This document shows positions 53,999 to 62,047 of a stretch of DNA of 64,000 nt, in pieces. Each line of letters starts with the position of its first letter. Position 1 is the first letter of the stretch. Location of the stretch: positions 1 through 64,000 of the forward strand of contig NZ_JAPDOD010000024.1 in the NCBI RefSeq assembly GCF_027587205.1. Reading direction: 5' to 3'. The translations under genes and the position numbers were made by a program. The notes beneath the pieces are model-generated. The model saw only the letters and a program-made list of their open reading frames with translations. It was not told the origin of the DNA and did not search any database. The DNA comes from Solirubrobacter ginsenosidimutans. Lineage in GTDB: Bacteria; Actinomycetota; Thermoleophilia; Solirubrobacterales; Solirubrobacteraceae.

Positions 53999-54841
53999 AT
54001 GCGCCGAATGCTGCTCCTTTCCCTCGCGCTTGCCGCCCTGTCGGCGGCGCCGGCGTCCGCCGCCGACATGGACCACGGCGGCGCAGGGGCGGCGGTGCCG
54101 ATCTACAACGCGGCGTTCGCGGTCCCGCACGTGGACGTCCTGGCGGGCGACACGGTGACGTGGCACAACGACTCCGTCCGCACCCACAACGTCAACGCCG
54201 ACGACGGCAGCTTCGCCTCGCCGCGCCTGTTCATGAGCGGGACGTTCGGGCATCGCTTCGACACGCCGGGGACCTTCGCCTACTACTGCCAGTTGCATCC
54301 GTCGATGCGCGGCGACGTGGGCGTGCACCGCGTGCTGCTCGACGGCGCGAAGGAGCCCGCCGCGCCCGGCAAGCCGTACGCGCTCTCCGGCCGGGCGGCG
54401 CTGCCCGAGGGCGGCACGGTCTCCATCGAGGCCGGCGGCGTCGTGGCCGCGACCGCGAAGGTGGCGGCCGGCGGGACCTTCACCGCGACCGTCACCCCGC
54501 GCGAGACCACGGCCTACACCGCGGTCGTCGAGGGCGAGTCCGCCCCGCCGGTCCAGGTGATCGTGGTCGATCGCAAGGTCGCCGCGAAGCAGTCCGTCCG
54601 CGGGAAGCGTCGTGTGATCGACGCAACCGTGACGCCGGCGTCGGTGGGCGCGACGGTCGTGCTGCAGCTGCGGCTGAAGGAGCACTTCGGCTGGTGGCCC
54701 GTGCAGGTGGCGAAGCTCGACTCCTCCTCGCGCGTGCGCTTCACGCTCCCGCGCGGCCGCAAGGTCTCCGCGCGGGTGCTGCTCACGACCTCCGACGCGG
54801 CCACCGAGCTCGCGCGCAGCACCACGTTCCGCCTACGCTGA
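53999..54841 (+). CDS. Secreted plastocyanin-like protein with C-terminal beta domain
   Basis: 280 residues from ATG 53999. Signal peptide MRRMLLLSLALAALSAAPAS. One cupredoxin domain (~25-120) with His in DSVRTHNVNADDGS and the cluster YYCQLHPSMRGDV. The C-terminal ~150 residues are Ig-like beta (VSIEAGGVVAATAKVAAGGT, ending STTFRLR). Divergent from the double-cupredoxin gene over 190 bases, in which I see no clear operator; the two units probably form one copper-linked cluster. Confidence 0.88.
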   Translation: MRRMLLLSLALAALSAAPASAADMDHGGAGAAVPIYNAAFAVPHVDVLAGDTVTWHNDSVRTHNVNADDGSFASPRLFMSGTFGHRFDTPGTFAYYCQLHPSMRGDVGVHRVLLDGAKEPAAPGKPYALSGRAALPEGGTVSIEAGGVVAATAKVAAGGTFTATVTPRETTAYTAVVEGESAPPVQVIVVDRKVAAKQSVRGKRRVIDATVTPASVGATVVLQLRLKEHFGWWPVQVAKLDSSSRVRFTLPRGRKVSARVLLTTSDAATELARSTTFRLR

Positions 54842-54846
54842 GGGGT

Positions 54847-55830
54847 ATGCCAAGGATTCTGGTCGTCGGTGGCGGTGCCATCGGCGGCATCACCGCGGCC
54901 CAGGCGGACGCCGACGTGGTCGTGCTCGACGCCAACGAGGCGCACGTCGCCGCGCTGCGCGATCCGGGGCTCGTCTACGAGCAGGAGGGCGCGGAGCGGG
55001 TCGCGGTGCTCGATGCGGTCTCCTCGGTGGACGCGCTCGAGGGCTTCTTCGACTTCGCGTTGGTCGCGGTCAAGTCACCGCTGCACCACGTCGCGCTGGA
55101 GCCGCTGGTCGCGCGCGGCGGGATCGGCGCGTTCGTCTCGATGGGCAACGGACTGATCCAGGACCGGATGGAGGGCATCGTCGGCGCCGGGAACCTGCTT
55201 GCGTGCATCGTCGAGTGGGGCGGGTCCAACGTGGGGCCGGGGCGGCTCGTCCGTGACTCGTTGGGCGGGTACATGGTGGGCGAGCTGGATGGGTCGTTGA
55301 GCGAGCGCGCCGGCGTGCTCGCGGCCGCCTTGCAACCGCTCGGCCACACACGGGTCACCGACAACGTGCGCGGCATGATCTGGTCCAAGCTCCTGATCAA
55401 CACGACGTTCACCGGTCTCTCGGCGGTGTCCGGGCTGCGCTACGGCGGGGTCGCGTCGCAAGGTCCGGACGCGGTCTTCGCGCTCTGGGCCGAAGGGATC
55501 GCGGTGGGTGACGCGCAGGGGCTCACGCTCGAGTCCATCCACGCCACCAACCCGCACGAGTTCGACGCGGCGGAGCTGGAGCGCATGATGGAGACGATGG
55601 CCAACGTGCGCCCGTCGATGCTCCAGGACCTCGACGCGGGCCGCGAGACCGAGGTCGACGTCGTCAACGGCGGCGTGGCTTCAAAAGGCCGCGAGCTCGG
55701 GATCCCGACGCCGTGCAACGACGCGGTGGTCGAGCTGGTGCACTCGATGGAGCGCGGTGAGCGCTCCCCGGACCCCCGCTGGCTGCGCTACGTCAGCGAC
55801 GCGCAGACGACCAGCGCGACCGACAGCTGA
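54847..55830 (+). CDS. panE: 2-dehydropantoate 2-reductase family protein
   Basis: 327 residues. Rossmann motif ILVVGGGAIGGITAAQADAD, LVAVKSPLHHVALEPLVARG, MGNGLIQDRM, catalytic Lys in RGMIWSKLLINTTFTGLSAV and ETEVDVVNGGVASKGRELGI are conserved. PanE makes pantoate for coenzyme A; related ApbA-like reductases act on other 2-keto acids, so the symbol is tentative. It overlaps the convergent DUF350 gene by 43 bases. Confidence 0.88.
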   Translation: MPRILVVGGGAIGGITAAQADADVVVLDANEAHVAALRDPGLVYEQEGAERVAVLDAVSSVDALEGFFDFALVAVKSPLHHVALEPLVARGGIGAFVSMGNGLIQDRMEGIVGAGNLLACIVEWGGSNVGPGRLVRDSLGGYMVGELDGSLSERAGVLAAALQPLGHTRVTDNVRGMIWSKLLINTTFTGLSAVSGLRYGGVASQGPDAVFALWAEGIAVGDAQGLTLESIHATNPHEFDAAELERMMETMANVRPSMLQDLDAGRETEVDVVNGGVASKGRELGIPTPCNDAVVELVHSMERGERSPDPRWLRYVSDAQTTSATDS

Positions 55831-56195
55831 ATCCCTGCGCTGACCCACGCGGCGGGGTGCAGCGTCGGGTTGAAGCAGTGATCGGCGAGCTTGCCCGGGA
55901 TCAGGAGGTCGAGGATCGTGAAGCCGATCGCCTGCACGAGCACGCCGACGAGGCCGAAGATGGCGGCGTCGTCGAGCCCGTCCCAGCCGGCGCCGGTGAA
56001 GTGGATGGCGAAGTAGAGGATCAGGCCGAGAGAAGCCAGCCCGGTCGCGGCGAGCAGGCCGGCGCCCGGGTTGCCCTCCATCACCAGCTGGCCGAGCTTG
56101 CCGGGGGTCAGCAGGTCCAGCACGATGAAGCCGACGACCAGGACCGCGAGCCCGACACCCGAGTAGGCGAGCACCTGCAGGACGAGTTCGAACAC
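55788..56195 (-). CDS. DUF350 membrane protein (YjfL-like)
   Basis: 135 residues with four membrane segments in two tandem repeats: IVLDLLTPGKLGQLV and TILDLLIPGKLADHC show the duplicated LLxPGKL motif of DUF350. Known YjfL-type proteins accompany YgiC-like ATP-grasp ligases, exactly as here (12 bases after that gene). Last gene of the K+ channel operon. Confidence 0.9.
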   Translation of the reverse strand: MFELVLQVLAYSGVGLAVLVVGFIVLDLLTPGKLGQLVMEGNPGAGLLAATGLASLGLILYFAIHFTGAGWDGLDDAAIFGLVGVLVQAIGFTILDLLIPGKLADHCFNPTLHPAAWVSAGIQLSVALVVCASLT

Positions 56196-56208
56196 TTGGG
56201 ACTCCCTC

Positions 56209-57390
56209 TCAGTCGGCGATGATGTGCGGCACGAACCGCGAAAGATTGTTCGTCACGAGCCCGGTGGACTCGCGGATGCCCAGGCCGGCCGGCTCCATGT
56301 CGACGGTCCAGACCCCCATGACCGGGTGGTTGCCGTCATACGTGCCGAGGTCCGTGAACTGCTGCACGACATAGCCCTCCTCGCCGTAGCCCTGGTCCGG
56401 GCCGCGGTCGACCTCGTTTCCGTCGATGACGATCAGCGAGTTCGCCCCCTCGCGGGCGAGCAGCGGCTTCTGGACGTAGCTGGTGAGGTTGTGCTCCTCG
56501 CCCTCGAAGAACGCGGGCAAGAGGTTCGGGTGGTCCGGGAACAGCCGCCAGAGCACCGGCAGGATGCCCTTGTTGGACCACAGCATCTTCCAGATCGGCT
56601 CCATCCAGAGCGTCTCGCCCTGCTCGTCGCCCATCCGCTTGAGCGCCTCGTCCGCGAAGTCCTCGTGGATCATCCACTCCCACGGGTAGAGCTTGAAGAT
56701 CGTGCGGACGGAGCGGCCGAGGTCGTCGATGAACCCGAGGTGCTCGTGCAGGCCGAGCTTCTCGATCGGCATCAGCTCGCACGTCAGGCCGGCCTCGCGA
56801 GCGGTCTCGATCATGTAGCCGACGGTCATGAAGTCCTCGCCGGACTTCTCCTGCGTCGTGTGCAGCATGTAGACGCGGTCGCCGGGCAGGCGCGGCTTGA
56901 GCTCCTTCCAGCGCGCGACGAGCAGCTCGTGGACCATGTTCCACTGGTCGCCGCCGGCACCGTAGACGTCCTGCACCCAGTGCCACTGGACCGCCGTCTC
57001 GACCAGCGCGGTCGGCGTGTCCGCGTTGTACTCGAGCATCTTGAACGAGCCGTCCGGGCCGTAGGCGAAGTCGAAGCGGCCGTAGAGCATCGGCGGCTCG
57101 GACTCCCACGTCTCCTTGATGCGCGGCACCGCCCAGCCGGGGATGCCCATCTGGCTGAAGAGGTTGCTCTCGATGATGTAGTCGCCCGCCTCCACGAGCA
57201 TCTCCATCATCAGACGGACGCTCGCCTCCATCTCGTAGACCTCGTCACTGGTCAGCGTGTACGCGTTGGACTCGTGCCAGTAGGGCATCGTCGAGCCGTC
57301 CGGCAGTTCGGTCTTCCAGTAGATGAGGCCCTGCTGCTCGATGATCGATGGCCAGCCCTCGCGGGGCTCGACCTCGATCCGCTCCATCAA
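56209..57390 (-). CDS. Glutathionylspermidine synthase-like ATP-grasp ligase (YgiC/YjfC family)
   Basis: 393 residues. The conserved EGWPSIIEQQGLIYWKTELP, NLFSQMGIPGWAVPRIKETW, GRFDFAYGPDGSFKMLEYNA (Asp/Glu for Mg-ATP), LWSNKGILPVLWRLFPDHPN and YGEEGYVVQQF match the synthetase half of glutathionylspermidine synthase; the amidase half is absent, as in YgiC. It forms an amide bond between a carboxylate and an amine, target unknown. Its ATG overlaps the upstream lipoprotein gene by 4 bases. Confidence 0.92.
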   Translation of the reverse strand: MMERIEVEPREGWPSIIEQQGLIYWKTELPDGSTMPYWHESNAYTLTSDEVYEMEASVRLMMEMLVEAGDYIIESNLFSQMGIPGWAVPRIKETWESEPPMLYGRFDFAYGPDGSFKMLEYNADTPTALVETAVQWHWVQDVYGAGGDQWNMVHELLVARWKELKPRLPGDRVYMLHTTQEKSGEDFMTVGYMIETAREAGLTCELMPIEKLGLHEHLGFIDDLGRSVRTIFKLYPWEWMIHEDFADEALKRMGDEQGETLWMEPIWKMLWSNKGILPVLWRLFPDHPNLLPAFFEGEEHNLTSYVQKPLLAREGANSLIVIDGNEVDRGPDQGYGEEGYVVQQFTDLGTYDGNHPVMGVWTVDMEPAGLGIRESTGLVTNNLSRFVPHIIAD

Positions 57391-57758
57391 CCGCCTCCGC
57401 TCGAGTGCGAGGCGGCGGCACGGCCGACGCCGCTGGCCTTGGAGCTGCCGCTCGACCCGAAGCCGCCACGGCGGGCGTTCTCGGCGATGTTGGAGGCCGC
57501 GACGCGGTCGCCGCCCTTGAGGCGCGTGCCGGGGACGTAGCGGTTGCCACTGAGGGCGCTGGCGCCATAGAGCCAGAAGAACGAGCTTCCGCCTCTGACC
57601 GCGTCGTCGTCGCAGTTGCGGTTCTCGACGATGCGGTCGGACTGGTCCACGCAGTACGCCGTGTCGTTGTCCCCGCCACAGGCGGTGAACGCGAACGCGA
57701 GCATGGGGACCGCCACGAGGGCGACGTCGCGGGAACGGCGGCGACGGCGTTGGCTCAC
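57387..57758 (-). CDS. Lipoprotein with Ser/Gly-rich tail (DUF1190/YgiB-like position)
   Basis: 123 residues. A basic start and hydrophobic run lead to a lipobox-like FTAC-G near residue 27. The mature part has paired cysteines (AYCVDQSDRIVENRNCDDD), GGSSFFWLYGASALSGNRYV, and a Gly/Ser-rich tail. In Enterobacteria, YgiB/YjfM lipoproteins sit beside YgiC/YjfC; position and features match, though similarity is weak. It may be the substrate that the ligase modifies. Both ends overlap neighbours by 4 bases. Confidence 0.8.
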   Translation of the reverse strand: MSQRRRRRSRDVALVAVPMLAFAFTACGGDNDTAYCVDQSDRIVENRNCDDDAVRGGSSFFWLYGASALSGNRYVPGTRLKGGDRVAASNIAENARRGGFGSSGSSKASGVGRAAASHSSGGG

Positions 57759-58210
57759 AGCGCCTCCTCCTTTTCAGGTGTTTGGTGAACTTTGCGCAGC
57801 GCTGCGACGACTTCGGGGTGCGAGACCTTGGCCTGCAGTTTCTGCAGCTCGTTCGCGAGCACGGTCATTACCTGCTCGATGTCGTCGTCCAGTTCCGGGG
57901 TCTCGTCGGCATCGGAGATCCGCGCCTCGCGGATCTCGTCGGCGAGGATGCCGGTGAGGATCGCGACCGAGCCGATGCCGCCCGCCATCACGAACGCGGC
58001 CAGCCAGCGCCCCAGGAACGTCTCGGGCGAGTAGTCGCCGTAGCCGACGGTCGTGAGCGTCACGACCGTCCACCAGATCCCGTCGAACCAGTCGGCATCG
58101 GGCTCGATGACGCTGAACAGCGCGCCGCCGATCAGGACGGTGCCTGACAGCAGATAGACGCACGCCCGGCCGGGAGACCGCGCGACGAGCCGCATGAGTG
58201 GGCGGATCAA
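57755..58210 (-). CDS. Two-transmembrane potassium channel
   Basis: 151 residues from TTG 58210; ATG 58195 is an alternative. The first segment (CVYLLSGTVLIGGALFSVIE), pore helix and filter (WWTVVTLTTVGYGDYSPETF) and second segment (WLAAFVMAGGIGSVAILTGI) are KcsA-like. The C-terminal cytoplasmic helix (DDDIEQVMTVLANELQKLQA) is a likely tetramerising coiled coil. The TTG overlaps the stop of an 8-codon leader ORF (TTGA), which supports this start. First gene of the operon to 55788. Confidence 0.88.
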   Translation of the reverse strand: MIRPLMRLVARSPGRACVYLLSGTVLIGGALFSVIEPDADWFDGIWWTVVTLTTVGYGDYSPETFLGRWLAAFVMAGGIGSVAILTGILADEIREARISDADETPELDDDIEQVMTVLANELQKLQAKVSHPEVVAALRKVHQTPEKEEAL

Positions 58211-58245
58211 CGGGTCACTTTGCGGCCGAACATGCGCGCACTGTA
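58207..58245 (-). promoter_or_regulatory. Promoter and 8-codon leader ORF of the K+ channel operon
   Basis: On the minus strand TACAGT (58240-58245) lies 6 bases before ATG 58233, which opens the short frame MFGRKVTR ending in TGA (58207-58209). That stop overlaps the channel TTG start as TTGA. A leaderless leader peptide coupled to the channel is the simplest reading. Confidence 0.45.
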
Positions 58246-58308
58246 ACCGGACTGTGCCGACTTAGGGGAAGTTCTGTGACGCCCGGACGATTCGGTCCGT
58301 TCGTGGCC

Positions 58309-58314
58309 TAGCGT
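58309..58314 (+). promoter_or_regulatory. -10 element (TAGCGT) of the M23-like gene
   Basis: TAGCGT ends 7 bases before ATG 58322 and no Shine-Dalgarno is seen. Confidence 0.45.
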
Positions 58315-58321
58315 CGCGCCG

Positions 58322-59068
58322 ATGAGATCCCTGTCCGTCGCGTTTGCGCTCCTGGTTTGGCTGGTCGCGCCGGTTACGGCGCAGGCCTGGCACCGGCCGG
58401 TTGCGGGCGGAATCGCGCGCCCGTTCGCCTATGCGCGCGGGACGCCGTTTGCGGCCGGAGCGCATCGCGGAGTGGACCTGCGCGCGCGTGTCGGGGAGCG
58501 GGTGGTCGCGGCGTGCGCGGGCTCGGTCGTGACGGCGGGTCCGCACGTGGTCACCTTGCGCTGCGGCCCGTGGCGGGTGACCGCGCTGCCCCTGTCGTCG
58601 GTGCTCGTGCGGGTGGGTGCGCGGGTGCGCGCGGGCGCCGCCGTCGGCCACGTCGGGACGCTGGCCGGCCACACGGGCCTGCACTTCGGCGTCCGCCGCG
58701 CCGACGACCGCTTCGCCTACATCGACCCGGCCCCGCTGCTGCGCGAGCCGGGCGCTCGCCCACCGGTCACGGCCGTCCCCCGAGAGGGCCCGCGCGAGCC
58801 GGTCGCCGACAGGGCGGACCCCGCACGGCCCGTCGCCGCGCCGGCCGACGCCGCGCCGTCCCACTCCGCGCCGCGCCACTCGGCGGCTCCGGGTGGGGTT
58901 CGAGTCTCGGTGGCGGGCGGCGGTGGGGCGCTCGCGCCTTGGCCCGCCTGGGCTGGGCTCGTCCTGCTCGTGCTCGGTGCGGTCGGCGGCGGGGTGAAAA
59001 TCGGGCGTCGAGGGCGGATAGCCCCACTGGCGGAACCCGTCCCCGAGGGGGTACCTTCGGCGCCATGA
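58322..59068 (+). CDS. M23-like peptidase-fold protein, secreted and C-terminally anchored
   Basis: 248 residues. Signal peptide MRSLSVAFALLVWLVAPVTA is followed by an M23 fold with HRGVDLRARVGERVVAACAG (H and D) and GHTGLHFGVRRADD; the usual HxH is reduced to GLHFG, so activity is uncertain. A Pro/Ala-rich stretch (~145-195) leads to a membrane segment near the C-terminus (WPAWAGLVLLVLGAVGGGVK). The stop overlaps the LysE gene (ATGA). Confidence 0.85.
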   Translation: MRSLSVAFALLVWLVAPVTAQAWHRPVAGGIARPFAYARGTPFAAGAHRGVDLRARVGERVVAACAGSVVTAGPHVVTLRCGPWRVTALPLSSVLVRVGARVRAGAAVGHVGTLAGHTGLHFGVRRADDRFAYIDPAPLLREPGARPPVTAVPREGPREPVADRADPARPVAAPADAAPSHSAPRHSAAPGGVRVSVAGGGGALAPWPAWAGLVLLVLGAVGGGVKIGRRGRIAPLAEPVPEGVPSAP

Positions 59069-59685
59069 TCGCTGCTCTGCTCATCGGGTTCGGCCTCGGC
59101 GCCTCCGTGGCGGCCCAGTTGGGGCCGATGTCGCTGCTGACGATTCGCTCGACGCTGCGCAACGGCATCTGGGTCGGGCTGGCGATCGGGGCGGGCATCG
59201 CGGTCGTGGACACGCTCTACGCCGCCGCGGGTGCCGCGGGCGCGGGCGTCGTGCTGCGTTTCGAGCCGATCCGGGTCTTCGCGGGCATCGCCGGCGCGGT
59301 GGTGCTCGTGTACCTCGGGGCGAAGACGCTCTACAGCGCGTTCCGGATCCGGCTCGGCGGCGAGACCGGCGAGGAGCTGGCCACGCCCAAGCGGGCGTTC
59401 GTCGTCGCGCTGGGCGCGACCGCCTCGAACCCGCTCACGATCGCGTCGTGGGCGGCGGTCTTCGCCGCCGCGAGCACCGCGGGCGCGACCGAGGGCGCGG
59501 CGGTCCTGACGCTGCTGGCGGGCGTGGGGCTGGGCAGCATGGCGTGGATGACCGTTCTCACGGGCGGTGTGTCGCTGCTGCGCCGCTGGGTCGGCGACCG
59601 AATGCTGCGCACCGTCGACGGCCTCGCGGGCATCGGCCTGCTCGGCTTCGGCGGCCTCCTCGCCTTCAGAACCTTCCGAGACTGA
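59065..59685 (+). CDS. LysE family translocator
   Basis: 206 residues, six membrane segments. Family opening FGLGASVAAQLGPMSLLTIR (GP motif), VLVYLGAKTLYSAFR and the second half ATASNPLTIASWAAVFAA are typical of LysE/RhtB amino-acid exporters. Coupled by a 4-base overlap to the M23-like gene. Substrate not predictable. A short terminator follows. Confidence 0.93.
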   Translation: MIAALLIGFGLGASVAAQLGPMSLLTIRSTLRNGIWVGLAIGAGIAVVDTLYAAAGAAGAGVVLRFEPIRVFAGIAGAVVLVYLGAKTLYSAFRIRLGGETGEELATPKRAFVVALGATASNPLTIASWAAVFAAASTAGATEGAAVLTLLAGVGLGSMAWMTVLTGGVSLLRRWVGDRMLRTVDGLAGIGLLGFGGLLAFRTFRD

Positions 59686-59701
59686 CGCGTCGTGATGACT
59701 T

Positions 59702-59723
59702 AGTAAGCCTCTGGCTTACTTTG
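59702..59723 (+). terminator. Terminator after the LysE-family gene
   Basis: An 8-bp stem AGTAAGCC (59702-59709) with GGCTTACT (59713-59720), TCT loop and TTTG tail, 17 bases after the stop. Confidence 0.65.
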
Positions 59724-59786
59724 CGATCGGCGGCCCTGCCGCGGGCGGCGCGTGACCTTGCCCACCGCTAGCCTGCACAGTCGCCG

Positions 59787-61301
59787 ATGGCCTACTACGT
59801 CACCACTCCCATCTTCTATGTGAACGCGGCCCCGCACCTCGGGCACGCGTACACCACCATCGGCGCCGACATCCTCGCGCGGCACATGCGCCAGCGCGGG
59901 GAGGAGGTGTTCTTCCTCACGGGGACCGATGAGCACGGCGAGCCGGTCGCGCAGGCGGCCGAGCGCGAGGGCGTCACGCCCAAGGAGCTCGCCGACCGCA
60001 ACGCGGAGCGCTTCAAGGCGCTGATCCCGCGCATCAACGTCACCAACGACTTCTTCATTCGCACCTCGGACCCGCGCCACAAGCGCGCGGTCCAGGAGTT
60101 CATGCAGACGGTCTACGACAACGGCTACGTCTACAAGGGCACCTACGAGGGCTGGTACTGCCCCCGCTGCGCGGACTTCAAGACCGAGAACGAGGTCGGG
60201 GAGGACAACACCTGCCCGATCCACAAGATCCCGCTCGACCGCGAGAAGGAGGAGAACTGGTTCTTCAAGCTCTCCGCCTTCCAAGAGCGCCTGGAGCAGC
60301 TCTACACGGACCAGCCGACGTGGGTGCGCCCACGCCACCGGTACAACGAGGCGCGCGCGTTCATCACCGGCGGCCTGAATGACGTCAGCCTCAGCCGCTC
60401 CAAGCTGACCTGGGGCGTCGAGGTTCCGTGGGACCCGGACCACGTCTTCTACGTCTGGTTCGACGCACTCCTGAACTACTACACCGCGCTGTCGTTCGCC
60501 GACCCGGACCAGGACCTGACCGAGAAGTTCTGGCCCGCGTTCCACATCATCGGCAAGGACATCCTGAAGTTCCACGCGGTCTTCTGGCCGGCGATGCTGA
60601 TGGCGGCCGGCGTCGAGCTCCCGCGCGAGATCTACATCCACGGCTACCTGCTGATGAAGGACGCCTCGGGTGCCGAGCACAAGATGAGCAAGTCGCTCGG
60701 CAACGTGCTGGACCCGTTCGAGGTGATGGACCGCTTCGGCACCGACGCCCTGCGCTACTACTGCTTCCGCGAGGTCTCCTTCGGCCAGGACGGCGGCGTG
60801 TCGACGGTCACGTTCGGCGAGCGCTACGAGACCGAGCTGGCCAACGAGTTCGGCAACCTCGCCAGCCGCACGCTGAACATGCTCGGCCGCTACACCGACG
60901 GCGCCGTTCCGGCGGTCGAGGTCGAGCCCGCGCTCGCGGGCGACTTCGAGGCACTCGACACCGAGGTGTGCTCGCTCCTGGACCAGGCGGAGATCACGCA
61001 GGCGCTCGAGCGCATCTGGCAGCGCGTCCGGCGCCTGAACCAGTACGTCGAAGAGAACGCGCCGTGGAAGCTGGCCAAGGACCCCGAGCAGGCCGACAAG
61101 CTCAACACCGTCCTGCGCTCGCTGGCGGAGGGCCTGCGCGTGCTCGGGGTGCTGTTGACGCCGTACATCCCCGAGTCCACGGAGAAGCTGCTCGACGCGC
61201 TGGGCGCGCCCGAGATCGAGTTGGCGGGCGCGCGGTACGGCTCGCATCCCGGCGGGCAGCCCGTGAAGAAGCTCGCGCCCCTCTTCCCGAAGCCGGAGTG
61301 A
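59787..61301 (+). CDS. metG: Methionyl-tRNA synthetase
   Basis: Charges tRNA-Met. 504 residues, the short form lacking the C-terminal tRNA-binding (EMAP-like) domain. HLGH of the HIGH signature (YVNAAPHLGHAYTTIGAD), zinc knuckle CPRCADFKTENE with NTCPIHK, and the KMSKS loop (AEHKMSKSLGNVLDPF) are clear. TAGCCT 12 bases before the ATG may be its -10. Heads the metG-tatD-rsmA-ispE-dedA operon, all joined by overlaps. Confidence 0.97.
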   Translation: MAYYVTTPIFYVNAAPHLGHAYTTIGADILARHMRQRGEEVFFLTGTDEHGEPVAQAAEREGVTPKELADRNAERFKALIPRINVTNDFFIRTSDPRHKRAVQEFMQTVYDNGYVYKGTYEGWYCPRCADFKTENEVGEDNTCPIHKIPLDREKEENWFFKLSAFQERLEQLYTDQPTWVRPRHRYNEARAFITGGLNDVSLSRSKLTWGVEVPWDPDHVFYVWFDALLNYYTALSFADPDQDLTEKFWPAFHIIGKDILKFHAVFWPAMLMAAGVELPREIYIHGYLLMKDASGAEHKMSKSLGNVLDPFEVMDRFGTDALRYYCFREVSFGQDGGVSTVTFGERYETELANEFGNLASRTLNMLGRYTDGAVPAVEVEPALAGDFEALDTEVCSLLDQAEITQALERIWQRVRRLNQYVEENAPWKLAKDPEQADKLNTVLRSLAEGLRVLGVLLTPYIPESTEKLLDALGAPEIELAGARYGSHPGGQPVKKLAPLFPKPE

Positions 61302-62047
61302 TCGACAGCCACACCCACCTCGATCGCGGGCCCGCGCCCGAGGCCGAGCTCGTCGCCCAGGCGCGCGAGGCCGGCCTCACGCGGATCCTCACGATCGGCA
61401 TGGACGCGGAGTCTCGCCGGGCCGCGTTGAACGCCGCGGAGACGTACCCGGAGGTCTACGCGGCGATCGGCCACCATCCGAACGAGGCGACCGGCTACAC
61501 GGACGCGATCACCGCCGAACTGCGCGAGCAGGCCCAGCACCCGCGCTGCCTCGCGATCGGCGAGACCGGCCTCGACGACTTCCGCGACTACGCCCCGCGC
61601 GCGGACCAGGAGCGGGCCTTCGCGGCGCAGATCGAGCTCGCCCACGAGGTCTCCAAGCCGCTGATCATCCACACGCGAGCGGCCGAGGACGACACGATCG
61701 AGTGGCTGACCACGCGGGCGCAGGGCCTGGAAGTCGTCATGCACTGCTTCTCCATGCCCACCCGCCTCGAGGAATGCCTGGCCAACGGCTGGTGGATCTC
61801 CTTCGCCGGCAACGTCACCTACCCGAAGGCGCAGGACCTCGCCGAGGCGGCCGAGAAGACGCCGCTGGACCGCCTCCTCGTCGAGACCGACGCGCCCTAC
61901 CTGACGCCGCAGGTCGTGCGCAAGGAGCGCAACCGGCCGGCCTACGTCGCCCACACCGCGCGCTTCATCGCCGAGCGCCGCGGCATCGCCTACGAGGAGC
62001 TTGACGCCGCGGTCGAGGCCAACGCTGCGAAGCTCTTCGGCTGGTGA
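61298..62047 (+). CDS. tatD: TatD family metal-dependent deoxyribonuclease
   Basis: 249 residues from the GTG that overlaps the metG stop (GTGA). Metal ligands: VIDSHTHLDRG (HxH), AIGETGLDDFRDY (Glu), LIIHTRAAEDDT (His), MHCFSMP (His) and LLVETDAPYLTP (Asp). TatD enzymes are 3'-5' exonucleases; the metG-tatD-rsmA order is common in Gram-positive bacteria. Confidence 0.94.
   Translation: MIDSHTHLDRGPAPEAELVAQAREAGLTRILTIGMDAESRRAALNAAETYPEVYAAIGHHPNEATGYTDAITAELREQAQHPRCLAIGETGLDDFRDYAPRADQERAFAAQIELAHEVSKPLIIHTRAAEDDTIEWLTTRAQGLEVVMHCFSMPTRLEECLANGWWISFAGNVTYPKAQDLAEAAEKTPLDRLLVETDAPYLTPQVVRKERNRPAYVAHTARFIAERRGIAYEELDAAVEANAAKLFGW

Noticed and set aside
59686..59786. SAM-type riboswitch or T-box before metG
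   Set aside because: Only a short terminator of the upstream gene and a possible -10 fit in about 100 bases.
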